This document shows positions 22,201-32,184 of a stretch of 64,000 nt of DNA, in pieces. The DNA comes from Seminavis robusta. Lineage: Eukaryota > Bacillariophyta > Bacillariophyceae > Naviculales > Naviculaceae. Numbering within the stretch: the stretch's first letter is position 1; every line of letters starts with the position of its first letter. The stretch spans positions 22,608 through 86,607 of the forward strand of contig CAICTM010000241.1 of the NCBI GenBank assembly GCA_903772945.1. Direction: 5' to 3'. The notes beneath the pieces were generated by a model. The model searched no databases. It saw only the letters and a program-made list of their open reading frames with translations, and was not told the DNA's origin. The position numbers were made by a program, and so were the translations under genes.

Positions 22201-22400
22201 TAGAAGCAGATACCTCTAGTGCTTAGCTAGTGCTTAGCTTGCGCTTAGCTAGCTAGAAGTAGACCCCCCCTAGCTAGAAGCACATTCCCATAGCAAGCTA
22301 GAAGCAGATACCCCTAGCTAGCTAGAATCCTAGTTATATAGCGTTCGCTGGCTTTAGAGTTTTTCCTGGTAGAAGCAAATCGCCCTACTAGGATGCATGT
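22195..22400. repeat. Short tagaagcagat-ccctagctag repeats beside the transposon
   Basis: The motif TAGAAGCAGATACC(C/T)CTAG recurs with variation at about 22200, 22253, 22288 and 22371, separated by GCTAGC runs. Another copy sits just outside the left end of the transposon (19314-19330). The element therefore seems to have inserted into, or been flanked by, this repeat. Confidence 0.7.
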
Positions 22401-22828
22401 AAATAGCTTTAGCTGATTTTTAAAAGCACCATCCTAGCTAGGATACCTATTTAGTTTTGCTGACTTATTTGCATTCTAACCCTACCCTTATACCTGCAGG
22501 GACCACCGTAGCAGGAAAAACAATTAAAGGGGTTGAGGGCTCTGGCAGCAAGACTGCCGAGGTTAACTACTCCAGTACAGTACTGGTAGCTGGCTAGCAA
22601 GTTGCCCACAAAACAAACTACATCATAATCAAGCCATGTATCATGCTGCCACAATTCATGAGCCTGCCGCGATTCGTCTGGTTTCACTCTTGCATCCCTC
22701 CGAATAAATCAAAGACAGGGCAGAACTCAACTCATGCAAAAGAATACGCTACTGGAAATAGGCTGTTCAAGTCTGCAAACACCAATTCAGGCGAAGAAAG
22801 CTACCAGTATGAATAGGTGTCCTTTTTC
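22401..22828. other. Intergenic sequence, no gene seen
   Basis: A short spacer between the repeat cluster and the 3' end of the LRR gene on the minus strand. No supported reading frame or RNA gene. Confidence 0.6.
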
Positions 22829-25651
22829 TCAGTTTTGAACGCATTGAGCTACAAAGTTCCCACGCAATTCTGATGAAGCCGACAGGTCGGCATTGACATC
22901 GGTTATCAAACCAGCACCAACAGGGGGGAATTGGCCAGTGAATCGATTTTCGGTAATTCCCAAGCATTCTAAATTGGACAACAAGCCAAGTTCCGTGGGC
23001 AGCTGAGACTCAAAGCGGTTTCGGGCCAAGAACAGACCCTTCAAGGATCTGCTAAGGCCAATTTCGGAAGGAATAGGACCCGTGAGACCATTCTCAGTGA
23101 CAATAAAGGTAGTGAGCTTTGGCCAAGAAGCGGTCACTGCCGATGTACCATTGAAATCACTTGTCACATAAAACAGTTCTGGCCAGAGAGCTCCCTCAAT
23201 GGAATTCTTGAAGATATCCAACACTTGCAGATTGGAGAGGAGGGCCAGACTGGTAGGCAAGGTGCCCTCCAGGTCAAAGTTACTACTCAACCTGAGACTC
23301 TGGAGCTGTCCTGCTTGTCCAATCTCCAAGGGAATAGAACCAGAGAGCCTATTTGCTGTCAAGTCCAACACTTTCAGGGAGGAAAGCTGCCCAATTTCAC
23401 TGGGGAGTGGTCCCTTCAAGTCATTGCCATTTAACAGAAGCTCTTGCAGCTTAGTGGCCAAGCCAAGCTCTGTTGGGATTGTCCCTTGCAAATTCGTTTC
23501 TGTCAAAATTAAATGTGCCATTTGGGAAGAATCTCCAATGGCGGTGGGGATCGATGCTGTCAACCGAGATGTGTGACCCATAAAGAGGGAACGAGATGAC
23601 ACAAATAGCTGTGCTGGAATGGTCCCAGTGAAGAAACATTTTGTCAGGTAGATGTACTGGAGTGTGTTGGAGAGCTGGGTCAATTCATTGGGAATAGTGC
23701 CCTTGATGCTTTGATGTTCAATATCGAGTTCTCGTAGATTGGTCAAGAGTGCCAGTTCTGGTACAAGAGTCCCTCGCAGCCTCGCTTCAGTATTCCTGGC
23801 CGTGAGGAGGAGCCTTGGATTGGCACTTAGCTGCAAGGATTGATAATGGTAATGGGCATCCCATGGATTAGTTTGCGATGCTTCAGTTGTTGCCGTGTAG
23901 TTGGAACACTTTTGCCGGCCATACACATTGGGCATGCCATACCAGGAACATTCATGTGTCGAATAATCAAGCCATAGATTGTAGGAGTTGGTACTTTGGA
24001 CATGATCAAACCATTTTGGGCCACCAGTGGCATAGAAGACAGTGGCCAAAGCAAATCGCTGCTGTAGCTGTGGCATGCCATAGTTTTGCCAGTTTTCATC
24101 TTGTGTGAGCCATTGAAATGCCTGAACCTGCGGTGATTGTTCGTTTTCAGATAAAATGGCTTGTCGGGTTTCATTGGACAACGATGATTCTTCTGTGGGA
24201 AACACATCTTTCAATGGAAAAGTATACAACGAGATGGCAATCTCTTCTGTGCCTATATCGTCAACTTCTTCTGGGCTGGATTTGTCCTTGGATGTTGTAA
24301 CACCCACCACAATTGCAATAATAATAATCAATGCCAGCAAACCAATCGCACCAGCAATGGTCCAGTATGACAGTTTTTTTCCTTGCATTGTGTCAGTCAT
24401 CAATTCTCCAGTAATTGCAACACTTTCCCTTGTTTCATCTTGAAAATTGTGATTATCGTCTGGAGGAGAAGATCCTTCTTCGGCTTGCAGCATGGGATCC
24501 TGAGAAGGTCCTTCTTCTGTCTGTAGCATGGGATCCTGGTAGCGGCGTGTCAAAACATCCATCCCGCCTTTGTGGAGCTGACTCACTTGCTGTGGCTGCT
24601 GACCTATGGTTGCTCGAAATGCTCCTGGTGCGGCAGGCGACGGCCGGTTATTGCAATGGCGTGTCAGCGGTATGGGTGAAGGGGCATCCAAGCCATCCCT
24701 CATGAGTTGTTCAATGGTGGTCACTCCCGAGGATGTGAATGAGGGTGTCGTCGTCGCAATACCGGTAGATGTGTTGTATTTGAGAGTCGGCAGATTCTTT
24801 TTATCGCTTGATCCACTTTTGGCATCGATATGTTGTTTTTGGCTACTCGTAGAGCCGGCTGCGAAAGTTTGTATTTTCAACATTTCAGCTCTTGCCGCTT
24901 CGTCCAGAGTCACCACCTGCTGCAAATTCCTTGCTGCCTCTCCGGTCAGACTGGTTTTATCATCTTCGTCCTTGGTCGGCCCAATATGCTGATTGTTGCT
25001 ACTATTTGAGCCAATTCCAAACGTTTGTACCTTCAAAATCTCAGCTCTTGCCGCTTTGTCCAGATCCATCCCCTGCTGCAATGTCCTTGCTGCCTCTTCA
25101 TTTCCCGTATCAGTTGTTTCCAACAGCGAGAAACCCTCCATCGCACTGGTTTTATCATCTTCGTCCTTGGTCGGCACAATATGCTGATTGTTGCTAGTCG
25201 TAGAGCGGATTCTGTCCCCTGGGTTGAAGGTTTGTATTTTCAACATCTCAGCTCTTGCCGTTTCATCCAGAGTCACTGCCTGATGAGATGTCCTTGCTGC
25301 CTCTCCAATCGGACTGGTTTTATCTTGTCCGTCCTTGGTCGGCACAATATGTTGTTTTTGGCTACCCGTAGAGCCGGTTCCGAATGTTTGTAGTTTCAAA
25401 GTCTCAGCTCTTGCTGCTTCGTCCAGATCCACTGCCTGCTGCAATGCCCTTGCTGCCTCTCCATTTCTCATTTCGAGGGTACGATCTTGGTACTCGGCTG
25501 TTGATTCTGATTGGTCGACCACAGCAGGCTTGTTGGTGTAGCTTTCTGGCTTCTCCTCGTCAAGAAACTGCTCTGATTCCAGCCGACTTGGTTCCTCCTC
25601 GTCGTGGAGAATCTCAGCCTGCTGACAAGTAGCCTGAAACTCCGTTGCCAT
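22829..25651 (-). CDS. Leucine-rich-repeat membrane protein with four N-terminal repeats
   Basis: Single exon of 940 aa from an ATG. Residues 60-290 hold four copies of a ~50-residue unit (EAARxLQQAVxLDEAARAE, then LKxQTF and QHIxPTKD). A transmembrane helix lies at about 424-450 (GLLALIIIIAIVVGV). A cap region follows (FALATVFYATGGPKWFDH and HECSWYGM), then about twelve plant-type LRRs (GTIPTELGL, GPLPSEIGQ). The layout matches the LRR protein at 15049-17458, with a cytoplasmic-looking N-terminus and LRRs on the other side of the membrane. The two are distant paralogs of one family. There is no kinase; any signalling would need partners recruited by the repeat region, which is inference. Confidence 0.9.
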   Translation of the reverse strand: MATEFQATCQQAEILHDEEEPSRLESEQFLDEEKPESYTNKPAVVDQSESTAEYQDRTLEMRNGEAARALQQAVDLDEAARAETLKLQTFGTGSTGSQKQHIVPTKDGQDKTSPIGEAARTSHQAVTLDETARAEMLKIQTFNPGDRIRSTTSNNQHIVPTKDEDDKTSAMEGFSLLETTDTGNEEAARTLQQGMDLDKAARAEILKVQTFGIGSNSSNNQHIGPTKDEDDKTSLTGEAARNLQQVVTLDEAARAEMLKIQTFAAGSTSSQKQHIDAKSGSSDKKNLPTLKYNTSTGIATTTPSFTSSGVTTIEQLMRDGLDAPSPIPLTRHCNNRPSPAAPGAFRATIGQQPQQVSQLHKGGMDVLTRRYQDPMLQTEEGPSQDPMLQAEEGSSPPDDNHNFQDETRESVAITGELMTDTMQGKKLSYWTIAGAIGLLALIIIIAIVVGVTTSKDKSSPEEVDDIGTEEIAISLYTFPLKDVFPTEESSLSNETRQAILSENEQSPQVQAFQWLTQDENWQNYGMPQLQQRFALATVFYATGGPKWFDHVQSTNSYNLWLDYSTHECSWYGMPNVYGRQKCSNYTATTEASQTNPWDAHYHYQSLQLSANPRLLLTARNTEARLRGTLVPELALLTNLRELDIEHQSIKGTIPNELTQLSNTLQYIYLTKCFFTGTIPAQLFVSSRSLFMGHTSRLTASIPTAIGDSSQMAHLILTETNLQGTIPTELGLATKLQELLLNGNDLKGPLPSEIGQLSSLKVLDLTANRLSGSIPLEIGQAGQLQSLRLSSNFDLEGTLPTSLALLSNLQVLDIFKNSIEGALWPELFYVTSDFNGTSAVTASWPKLTTFIVTENGLTGPIPSEIGLSRSLKGLFLARNRFESQLPTELGLLSNLECLGITENRFTGQFPPVGAGLITDVNADLSASSELRGNFVAQCVQN
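24780..25480 (-). repeat. Four in-frame ~150-bp repeats within the LRR gene
   Basis: Each unit encodes EAAR, six to eight variable residues, LDE/LDK-AARAE, LK-QTF and QHI-PTKD. The units are still similar at DNA level (CTCAGCTCTTGCCG..TTCGTCCAGA on the plus strand), implying recent expansion or gene conversion. One unit carries an extra ~18-residue insert. Confidence 0.85.
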
Positions 25652-26079
25652 GGTTAAAAATTGTTACTGCTGGTGCTTGCTAATACCTGCTTGGGCTGCT
25701 TCTTGGTTGGGTGTGTTCATGCAGCGGACCGCGATCCAAGGGTGAAACAGATGGTCGAGCTCGAGCACAAGACCCCAGCTTGGAACTTGGAGGGCAGGCA
25801 GGCTGTTTCGGAGTAGAGACTTTTAAATGACCACTGCTCCCTTCTTCTGTAGAATGACTGTATCTTCTGCTACGGTGTTCCAGATGACCGAGTCCAAAAG
25901 AAAGTTTCTGAAATTCCGGTTCTGAACCTGCATTCCGCTCTACTGGCTTTTTTAAAAGCCAATGGCGTGTTTTTGGCTGGGACCTCAGCGAAGATAAAGA
26001 TCCAATCCATCAACTGAGGCTCTATCGATGGCTGTTGTACATCTTGCTTGTTCATTATTACATATTGAAGGACTTACTA
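25652..26079. other. Divergent intergenic region
   Basis: Separates the minus-strand LRR gene from the plus-strand TPR gene and so holds both promoters. No motif is recognised. Confidence 0.6.
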
Positions 26080-29000
26080 ATGAAGAAGACTAAGCAGACG
26101 CCAAAGGATGCGGCGTCCATCAAGGATGCTGGCAATAAACTCTTTGCACGGGGGGAGTTTGAGCAAGCAGCCAAATTCTATGAGAGAGGAATTCGGATGA
26201 TCGATTCCAAATCAAAAAAGGAGAATGGCAGTAGTACTACCAGTCCGGGTATTCCCCTTGACGATGATACTATCTATCTCAAGGCTGTTTGCCTCTCCAA
26301 TCTATCCAACTGCTGGTTTGAACTTGGCGACTATGCCAAGTCCGTCACAGTGGCTCAATCCTGTGTGACCGTGCTAAACGCACTCAAGGAAACGTCAGTA
26401 GTAGAGCAGGACAAAATCCGTGGGCTGTATCTCAAGAATATCCTGCGAATGGCACGGGCCTACTTTTATGGGCGCAACGTGGAGGACAGTATCCAGATGT
26501 TACAGGAGCTAGCAGCCTGTGAGAATCAGGCATATGCCAAGCGTGCCAAAAAGATGCTCACACAAGTGTCCCAATACCAGCACAACAACAATAATAATGA
26601 CGGTAAGAAGACTCCAGAGGCGCTCCTTCAGAAACCCGTCCGGCTACTTCGAACGGCCCTCATGGAACCCATTGTGGAATACTATCGATTTGGGCACAAT
26701 GGAGTCCGGTCCGCTTTAGAGGAAGGGCCCAATTTTAATGGCAAACAAGCAGATACGTCACCCAAAATCCGCCTCAAGGACTGCTTGGAGCTGGACATTT
26801 TGATGGCGGGAATTAACGATGGAAGGCACGTTCTAGCCACCATTATGGATGTCCATGCCCAGTACAAAGAGTTATTGGGTGACAAAAAAGAAAATGTCAA
26901 GCTAAGAATTGTTTGCAATGACATCAACCGAGCATCCCAAGCTAGATTCGTTTTGACACTGGTGATTCTCCACAAAATTGGGAAGCTTGCCAAGCAAAGA
27001 AAAGATGTCAAAACCAACAAGGGGAAAAAAGCATCCCAGTGGTGTGCTGTTCTTCAATACATCCTCTTGAGTCATGCCATGCCACCATGGGTCAAAGATA
27101 TGGCTGTTGCAGCCATGGAAGAAATAATGGAATTCAAAACTCCTGATGCCTTTGAGAAATCCTACCCTTGGTTACAGTGCACCTCGGAACAAGACTGGAA
27201 GCAAATCCTCCCAATTCTATCCTATTGGATTGCCCAGGTGGGAGGTAAGAATCACAATAAACACTCAACGTTGTGGGACGACATTCCTGATGTCAAGGAA
27301 TGCTTAGGACGCCACCTGCATCTCAAGGAACCACTGGATCAAGGTTTGGATATCAACCCTTCAGCTCCACAAGCACAAGCCATGATGAGTGCCCGTCGTG
27401 CTCATGCAAAAGCAGAAATGGATGCGTACGTTCTGCGAATGAGTGACTTCAACAATTGGAGCCCACAAATGAAGCAACAAATGCGTCTCAAGTTTGGTCC
27501 GGGGATCACAGATGAGGATATGGTCAAGGCATATCTGTCGACTATTGGCGAAACTCTGGATTTGGAGGACTTTGATGAGAAGCTCAGTAGCCGAAAGCAT
27601 TGGATGGAGTCGCCAGGCATCGAATTGGCACAAAGCTTTCTGAAATCCACAAGGGTGCTACTCCCTCCTTCTCGTCTTTCAGAATGCAGTGCTTTTTCAA
27701 AAATCTATGACAAGGATAAAGGACGGTTTCCAGGGTCAAAACAAGCTGTCGCTGGCTGCATTGATCCAGCAGACCTGAAGGAAGCTGAAGATGCCGTCAT
27801 GAGCACATGGTCAACAAATCCGTTCATGTTCGATCCTCTGTATCATTCTGTGTTATTCAGCGAACAGCGGTTCTCACCTGTCCTTGACTTTTTGAATGAC
27901 TACATGAACTGTGCCTATGGCTCTGATGTCATTTCTGAAGAAACGAAAGTGAGAGCATTGTTTTGTGAATCACAAGCAGGTACACAGTCGGACCCAGAAC
28001 TGGCAGAATTCTTTGATTGGACCAGCTGTTTCTTCTGGAATGCAGCGCATGCTTTGGTATCGTTGTGTGAGCAATCGGATGCTCTTCAAGTCGAATGGAA
28101 CGTTGGGGACATTGTCTCAGTTTGTCAGCGTTACCGTCAGGCGGGGACGAAGCGTTTTCACCGTGCTTTCCTTTCCAACATTCCGGACTACACTGGCATC
28201 TTGCCTGTCTTCACAGATATCATGCCTTTGTTACATGAAAACAAACCAAAGGTCTCCTCACACATACATCTCGACATTCTTCTCAACTGCCAGTGCTTCG
28301 GAAGCTATGCCCAGTACATTTTTAGCACGACAGCTGTTCCAACTACACGCAAGGCAGAAAATCTATTTGGAATGAAGTACTTGGGCAACGCGGAGGATTG
28401 CGCCTGGCGGGAATATGTATGGACGAGATCTGGAATTCAGAAACATATGTCAAAAGATGAATTTCGCAGATGGTTGCATAGGCTCTTCCTATTGACCATT
28501 CTGCCTCCCGTGCGACCCTTCACTGAGCCCATAAGGGTCAACTATCCGAACAATGTTGCAGCATTTGTTCACACTTGCAAATTTTGTGTGGATGAACTGA
28601 AGTATCCAACCCACTGGATTTCTTGCGCTCTCGACGAACTGGTTTCAGCTTCGTCAGACAAGCAGTTCTCTACGAAGGCAATCATCCCTGCTAGTGACCC
28701 GCCCCAGCCAACCAAGAGTGAAGGGCAGGATCACAAGGTCGACATCAGTGCATTCACTTTGGACCTCCGGACGCAAATGGCAATCAACATGCAACAGCGT
28801 CAGCTCTCAAAGCTACCTTTATTGTCTTCGTTGGACGCCAGCTCTCTAGCTTGCTTGGTCCTTCAACAATACGAACTAACCATGCCAATCACTGTGAATC
28901 CGTTGGGCGATGATTACCACCCTAGCTACCAGAGCATGGGGTTGGTGCTGGAGCCAACAAAACCAGAACATCCCATGGATGACGTGGATGAGGACAAGAT

Positions 29001-29286
29001 GGATGATGTGACAAAGCAAATGTTTAGAAGCATGAGCAGGATGATTGGCCGTTTCCGTTCTCCAATCCGCGACGACATTCTAGCACAAGGTTCCAAAAGC
29101 TTTCATGTGCTTTCTTGCCTCGAATGGGAAATGATTGATATGGGTGAATCCAATCGCCTACGGTTCTGCATGAGCCCACAAGACTTTGATCATCTTCGCT
29201 ACCATTATGTTTCTTTGCTGCGAACAGATGGTTGGTTTCGAATTGGAAAACCAATTCAGCTGCTGAAGGCGAAGGCGATCTACTAG
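26080..29286 (+). CDS. TPR protein with a DUF4470-like domain
   Basis: A 1068-aa single-exon protein. I placed the start at the ATG at 26080; the frame stays open upstream but has no ATG. Residues 10-130 form tetratricopeptide repeats (DAGNKLFARGEFEQAAKFYE and LSNCWFELGDYAKSVTVA), a co-chaperone-like fold. Residues 225-310 carry ELDILMAGINDGRHVLATI, then LRIVCNDINRASQARFVL. That is the pattern of DUF4470 proteins, which often pair with MYND zinc fingers in fungi and protists. No MYND finger is visible here. The rest (about 310-1068) is a long alpha-rich region with no name I can give. It is likely cytosolic: no signal peptide or membrane segment. Confidence 0.85.
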   Translation: MKKTKQTPKDAASIKDAGNKLFARGEFEQAAKFYERGIRMIDSKSKKENGSSTTSPGIPLDDDTIYLKAVCLSNLSNCWFELGDYAKSVTVAQSCVTVLNALKETSVVEQDKIRGLYLKNILRMARAYFYGRNVEDSIQMLQELAACENQAYAKRAKKMLTQVSQYQHNNNNNDGKKTPEALLQKPVRLLRTALMEPIVEYYRFGHNGVRSALEEGPNFNGKQADTSPKIRLKDCLELDILMAGINDGRHVLATIMDVHAQYKELLGDKKENVKLRIVCNDINRASQARFVLTLVILHKIGKLAKQRKDVKTNKGKKASQWCAVLQYILLSHAMPPWVKDMAVAAMEEIMEFKTPDAFEKSYPWLQCTSEQDWKQILPILSYWIAQVGGKNHNKHSTLWDDIPDVKECLGRHLHLKEPLDQGLDINPSAPQAQAMMSARRAHAKAEMDAYVLRMSDFNNWSPQMKQQMRLKFGPGITDEDMVKAYLSTIGETLDLEDFDEKLSSRKHWMESPGIELAQSFLKSTRVLLPPSRLSECSAFSKIYDKDKGRFPGSKQAVAGCIDPADLKEAEDAVMSTWSTNPFMFDPLYHSVLFSEQRFSPVLDFLNDYMNCAYGSDVISEETKVRALFCESQAGTQSDPELAEFFDWTSCFFWNAAHALVSLCEQSDALQVEWNVGDIVSVCQRYRQAGTKRFHRAFLSNIPDYTGILPVFTDIMPLLHENKPKVSSHIHLDILLNCQCFGSYAQYIFSTTAVPTTRKAENLFGMKYLGNAEDCAWREYVWTRSGIQKHMSKDEFRRWLHRLFLLTILPPVRPFTEPIRVNYPNNVAAFVHTCKFCVDELKYPTHWISCALDELVSASSDKQFSTKAIIPASDPPQPTKSEGQDHKVDISAFTLDLRTQMAINMQQRQLSKLPLLSSLDASSLACLVLQQYELTMPITVNPLGDDYHPSYQSMGLVLEPTKPEHPMDDVDEDKMDDVTKQMFRSMSRMIGRFRSPIRDDILAQGSKSFHVLSCLEWEMIDMGESNRLRFCMSPQDFDHLRYHYVSLLRTDGWFRIGKPIQLLKAKAIY

Positions 29287-29601
29287 CTAGCGGAGGTCGC
29301 CGCAATCTCACAGGAACAAAACGGCAAAGGGATCAGCGGATTCGCGGGGATGGGTGCATTTTCAGGGATTCCACCGTGATCTTCGGAACTGAGTTCCTTG
29401 TCGAGTTAGCTAACCAACCAACCGATTGATTTCGTTTGTCTCCACTTGCTGTCACCGCCGATACATAAACTACAACCATTTATCTACTTGTTATCCAGTA
29501 TACACCCAGCTACATGCGATAATATTATGACATCCCCTTTCTTTTCCACCCCCAACCATATTCCCGGTAGCTTCGAAAAAGAGATATACTGACCGCCTTT
29601 C
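29287..29601. other. Convergent intergenic spacer
   Basis: About 315 bp between two convergent genes, so it contains both 3' ends. No feature recognised. Confidence 0.6.
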
Positions 29602-32184
29602 TTACTCACAAATCGTCACCTTTCTGGTTCCCGATTGACTTCTCGGTTCCTCTCCAAACGCGTCTTTCTCCACGACCAATGTGCGACGCCACGACAGTAC
29701 TCGTTGTGCCCGACCAGTGGTGCTGGAAACGACCGTCGACTCGAACACGTGCGGGTTGTCGCGTAGTTGCTTCATTGCCGTGGGCCAAATATTGCGTTGC
29801 AAATGGCGTCGTTCCTGGTTGTTGGCATCCTCCTCGTACAACAACGCAGCAGCGAGGACGGCGTCTCGGAGGTGCGTCGTTACGTATCCCCCGTTGGTGG
29901 CCTCTTCAATGTGATCCAATGCCAACTCTCGAAGTCTGGCCACTTGTGGCATCCAAGTTCGATGTCGCTTCAAACGATGGTTGTGGTACTGAATATAGCC
30001 CGTAAACACCAAACCCGACAGACAGATCACCATGTATATCCATTCTGTCAAGGACCAGGGATTCTTCTTGGTTGACCATTTGGGTCGCATGCCGACTGTT
30101 TCGTGGAGGGCTTTGTCACCATCAACCGTGTGCTGCCTCTGTGTGCCGAACATGCCGAACATGCCGCTCACATTCATGGATCTCATCTTGCGAATGATGC
30201 GTTTGACTGTGGAAAGAATACTCTGTCGGACGGCCTCGATTCTTTCTTCCGTGGTAGATTTCATGCTTTCCATGCTGCGATTGATGCGTTCGACTGTGGA
30301 AAGAACACTCCTTCGAACCGCCTCGATTCTTTCTTCTGTGGTGGATTTCATGCTTTCCATGCTGCGGTCAATTGTGGCAAGAATCTTTCGTCCAGTGTCC
30401 TCCAATCGTTCTTCCATAATGACGTTGTTTTTGTTCATCGACCGTAAGGTCTGAATACCGCGGTGAACGGAGGAAAGAATGTATTGACGAGCGGCTTCCA
30501 TTCGTTCCGCAATGGTGACGTTGTTGGGCAGTGTTGTTGCATTCGCTGGCTCTTTCGCAGAAACGTCCCCCGTGACGGTCGCTTCCAGTAGTGGCATCAT
30601 GATTCCATGGGCACGACATTGTACGGCAAGTGGCAACCATGAATACCGCCACGAAGATGTATTGTTCAATCCAATCAAGGGCGTTCCAGCCGCAGGGAGA
30701 TTCCTGTCCGTGTCATTGCTACTCTGATTGTCGTTGGATGTGCCACTTCCAAACCAGTTGGAATAATACGACGACATTCTTGTTCGAGCTGCAATTGTTG
30801 TTGCCGTCGTGCTGTTGGGCACAAAGGTGAGAATGAGATTGCGTTGCTGCTGCGGTGCTGTGACTAGACGAACCAACTTGAGGGCGTCTTGTTCGGTTCG
30901 AGGAGACATGATGTGTTGCTCTTTAGAAAGTTTCTGCACGACATCCATCAACACAAACCAGGGACGATCATCATGCATGGATCCTATCCAAACCGGTTTT
31001 GGACCATCTGCTGATGATGGACCACCACATTGGGTTGCCATGGTCCCTTGCTCGACAATTTGAATCATTTCTGCCAAAGTGTCATTGACGGCATTGGTCA
31101 ACCTGCATCGTGCCTCCGTTGGCGAGTACTCATAGTAGTAGTACTGCTCCAGATCATCCTGATCAAACTCAACATCATCGGGCCCACCGCCAAAACGACA
31201 ATCGTGCACTTGCCCACCCCAACAGAGCGCATGTTTGGGACAGTCGGCAAAGGTTGTTGGATCTGCAGCAGCAGGAGCAGCACAGACACCCTTGTACTTG
31301 TCACGGACGTGTACATTGTTTCGAAAACAAATGTTGCTGCTGGTGTCTGGCACATTATTATTATTTCGCTGGTGGACACTCCAGACACACAGTGTGACGA
31401 CATAGGTCCAACTGAGGATTACCAGAAAGGTGTGAACCTGTCGAGTCCAATGATGATTGTTGTTGTTGGAGTTGGAAGAGGAATGTGGCTTTTCTGTAGT
31501 ATCCTTGTTTTGTGGTTTCATTGGTTCTTGCTGCTGTTGTTGCGGTTGGTGTAGTCCAAGAGTAGGAGACTGTGTGAAAAGACGTCGTGGTTGAAGGTTC
31601 GTGCCATGGGCTGTATGGTGCACCAAAGTTGGAGGTGTGGGCAGCACATGTTCCAAAGGACATGGAATGTCATCCTCGGTAGGCTTTGCGGGAGTGGCTG
31701 GACTGGCCAGAAGCGATGGAGGAGGAGTACGCATGCTCTTCTTGCTGGCAGTACCAGTCTCTGTAGTTGCCGTGTAGACATCCAGTTTCTTTTCCACCGC
31801 CAGTTTCTTCTTGGGTGGTTCCTCACTTGAATCATCACTCTCCTCGTCGGGAGAGGAGGATAGAATGGCCACATGTGAGCTTGAAGCTGAAGCTCCTCCA
31901 TTATTCTTGTTTTTACCGTTACTGCTGCTGGACGTTTTCTTCTTGGTGCGTTTGCGTTTCCTGGTGGGAGGAGAGACAGTAGCAGGGGCAGCAGCACCAT
32001 TGCCGTTATTATCCGTAGTGCCTTCCATGACAGCTAAAGACTCGTCAATCACGGCCTGAAAGAAATCGTATTCTGTACTAATACCAGTAGCGCTGCTTCC
32101 CTCCATTCTCGTGCTTCGCTTCGGATACCTGTTGCATGTACCGGTAGGAAGGGGACTGCTGGGACGATTACGTGTTCCAGGCAT
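29602..32184 (-). CDS. MAN1/Src1-like inner nuclear membrane protein (copy 1)
   Basis: Single exon, 860 aa. Residues 1-240 are low-complexity with basic clusters (TRKRKRTKKK, EEPPKKKLAVEKK) that look like nuclear localisation signals. A first membrane helix lies at about 246-271 (HTFLVILSWTYVVTLCVW), a second at 709-735 (WIYMVICLSGLVFTGYI). Between them is a Cys-bearing region with DCPKHALCWGGQVHDC and a later C-x-LTNAVNDTL. After helix 2 comes a winged-helix-like segment (ATNGGYVTTHLRDAVLAAAL ... LQRNIWPTAMKQLRDN). This order, N-tail, TM, CP-H-A-C lumenal domain, TM and LRD/IW segment, is that of the Man1-Src1p C-terminal domain in Heh/Lem2/MAN1 proteins. They anchor chromatin at the nuclear envelope. 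Two 29-residue repeats sit in the lumenal part. I see no LEM motif. The paralog is at 48007-50265. Confidence 0.75.
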   Translation of the reverse strand: MPGTRNRPSSPLPTGTCNRYPKRSTRMEGSSATGISTEYDFFQAVIDESLAVMEGTTDNNGNGAAAPATVSPPTRKRKRTKKKTSSSSNGKNKNNGGASASSSHVAILSSSPDEESDDSSEEPPKKKLAVEKKLDVYTATTETGTASKKSMRTPPPSLLASPATPAKPTEDDIPCPLEHVLPTPPTLVHHTAHGTNLQPRRLFTQSPTLGLHQPQQQQQEPMKPQNKDTTEKPHSSSNSNNNNHHWTRQVHTFLVILSWTYVVTLCVWSVHQRNNNNVPDTSSNICFRNNVHVRDKYKGVCAAPAAADPTTFADCPKHALCWGGQVHDCRFGGGPDDVEFDQDDLEQYYYYEYSPTEARCRLTNAVNDTLAEMIQIVEQGTMATQCGGPSSADGPKPVWIGSMHDDRPWFVLMDVVQKLSKEQHIMSPRTEQDALKLVRLVTAPQQQRNLILTFVPNSTTATTIAARTRMSSYYSNWFGSGTSNDNQSSNDTDRNLPAAGTPLIGLNNTSSWRYSWLPLAVQCRAHGIMMPLLEATVTGDVSAKEPANATTLPNNVTIAERMEAARQYILSSVHRGIQTLRSMNKNNVIMEERLEDTGRKILATIDRSMESMKSTTEERIEAVRRSVLSTVERINRSMESMKSTTEERIEAVRQSILSTVKRIIRKMRSMNVSGMFGMFGTQRQHTVDGDKALHETVGMRPKWSTKKNPWSLTEWIYMVICLSGLVFTGYIQYHNHRLKRHRTWMPQVARLRELALDHIEEATNGGYVTTHLRDAVLAAALLYEEDANNQERRHLQRNIWPTAMKQLRDNPHVFESTVVSSTTGRAQRVLSWRRTLVVEKDAFGEEPRSQSGTRKVTICE
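30193..30366 (-). repeat. Two 87-bp in-frame repeats
   Basis: Copies 30193-30279 and 30280-30366 encode 29-residue units (SMESMKSTTEERIEAVRRS and so on) predicted to form a coiled coil between the two membrane helices of the MAN1-like protein. A weaker third unit follows at about 30367-30450. Confidence 0.85.
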
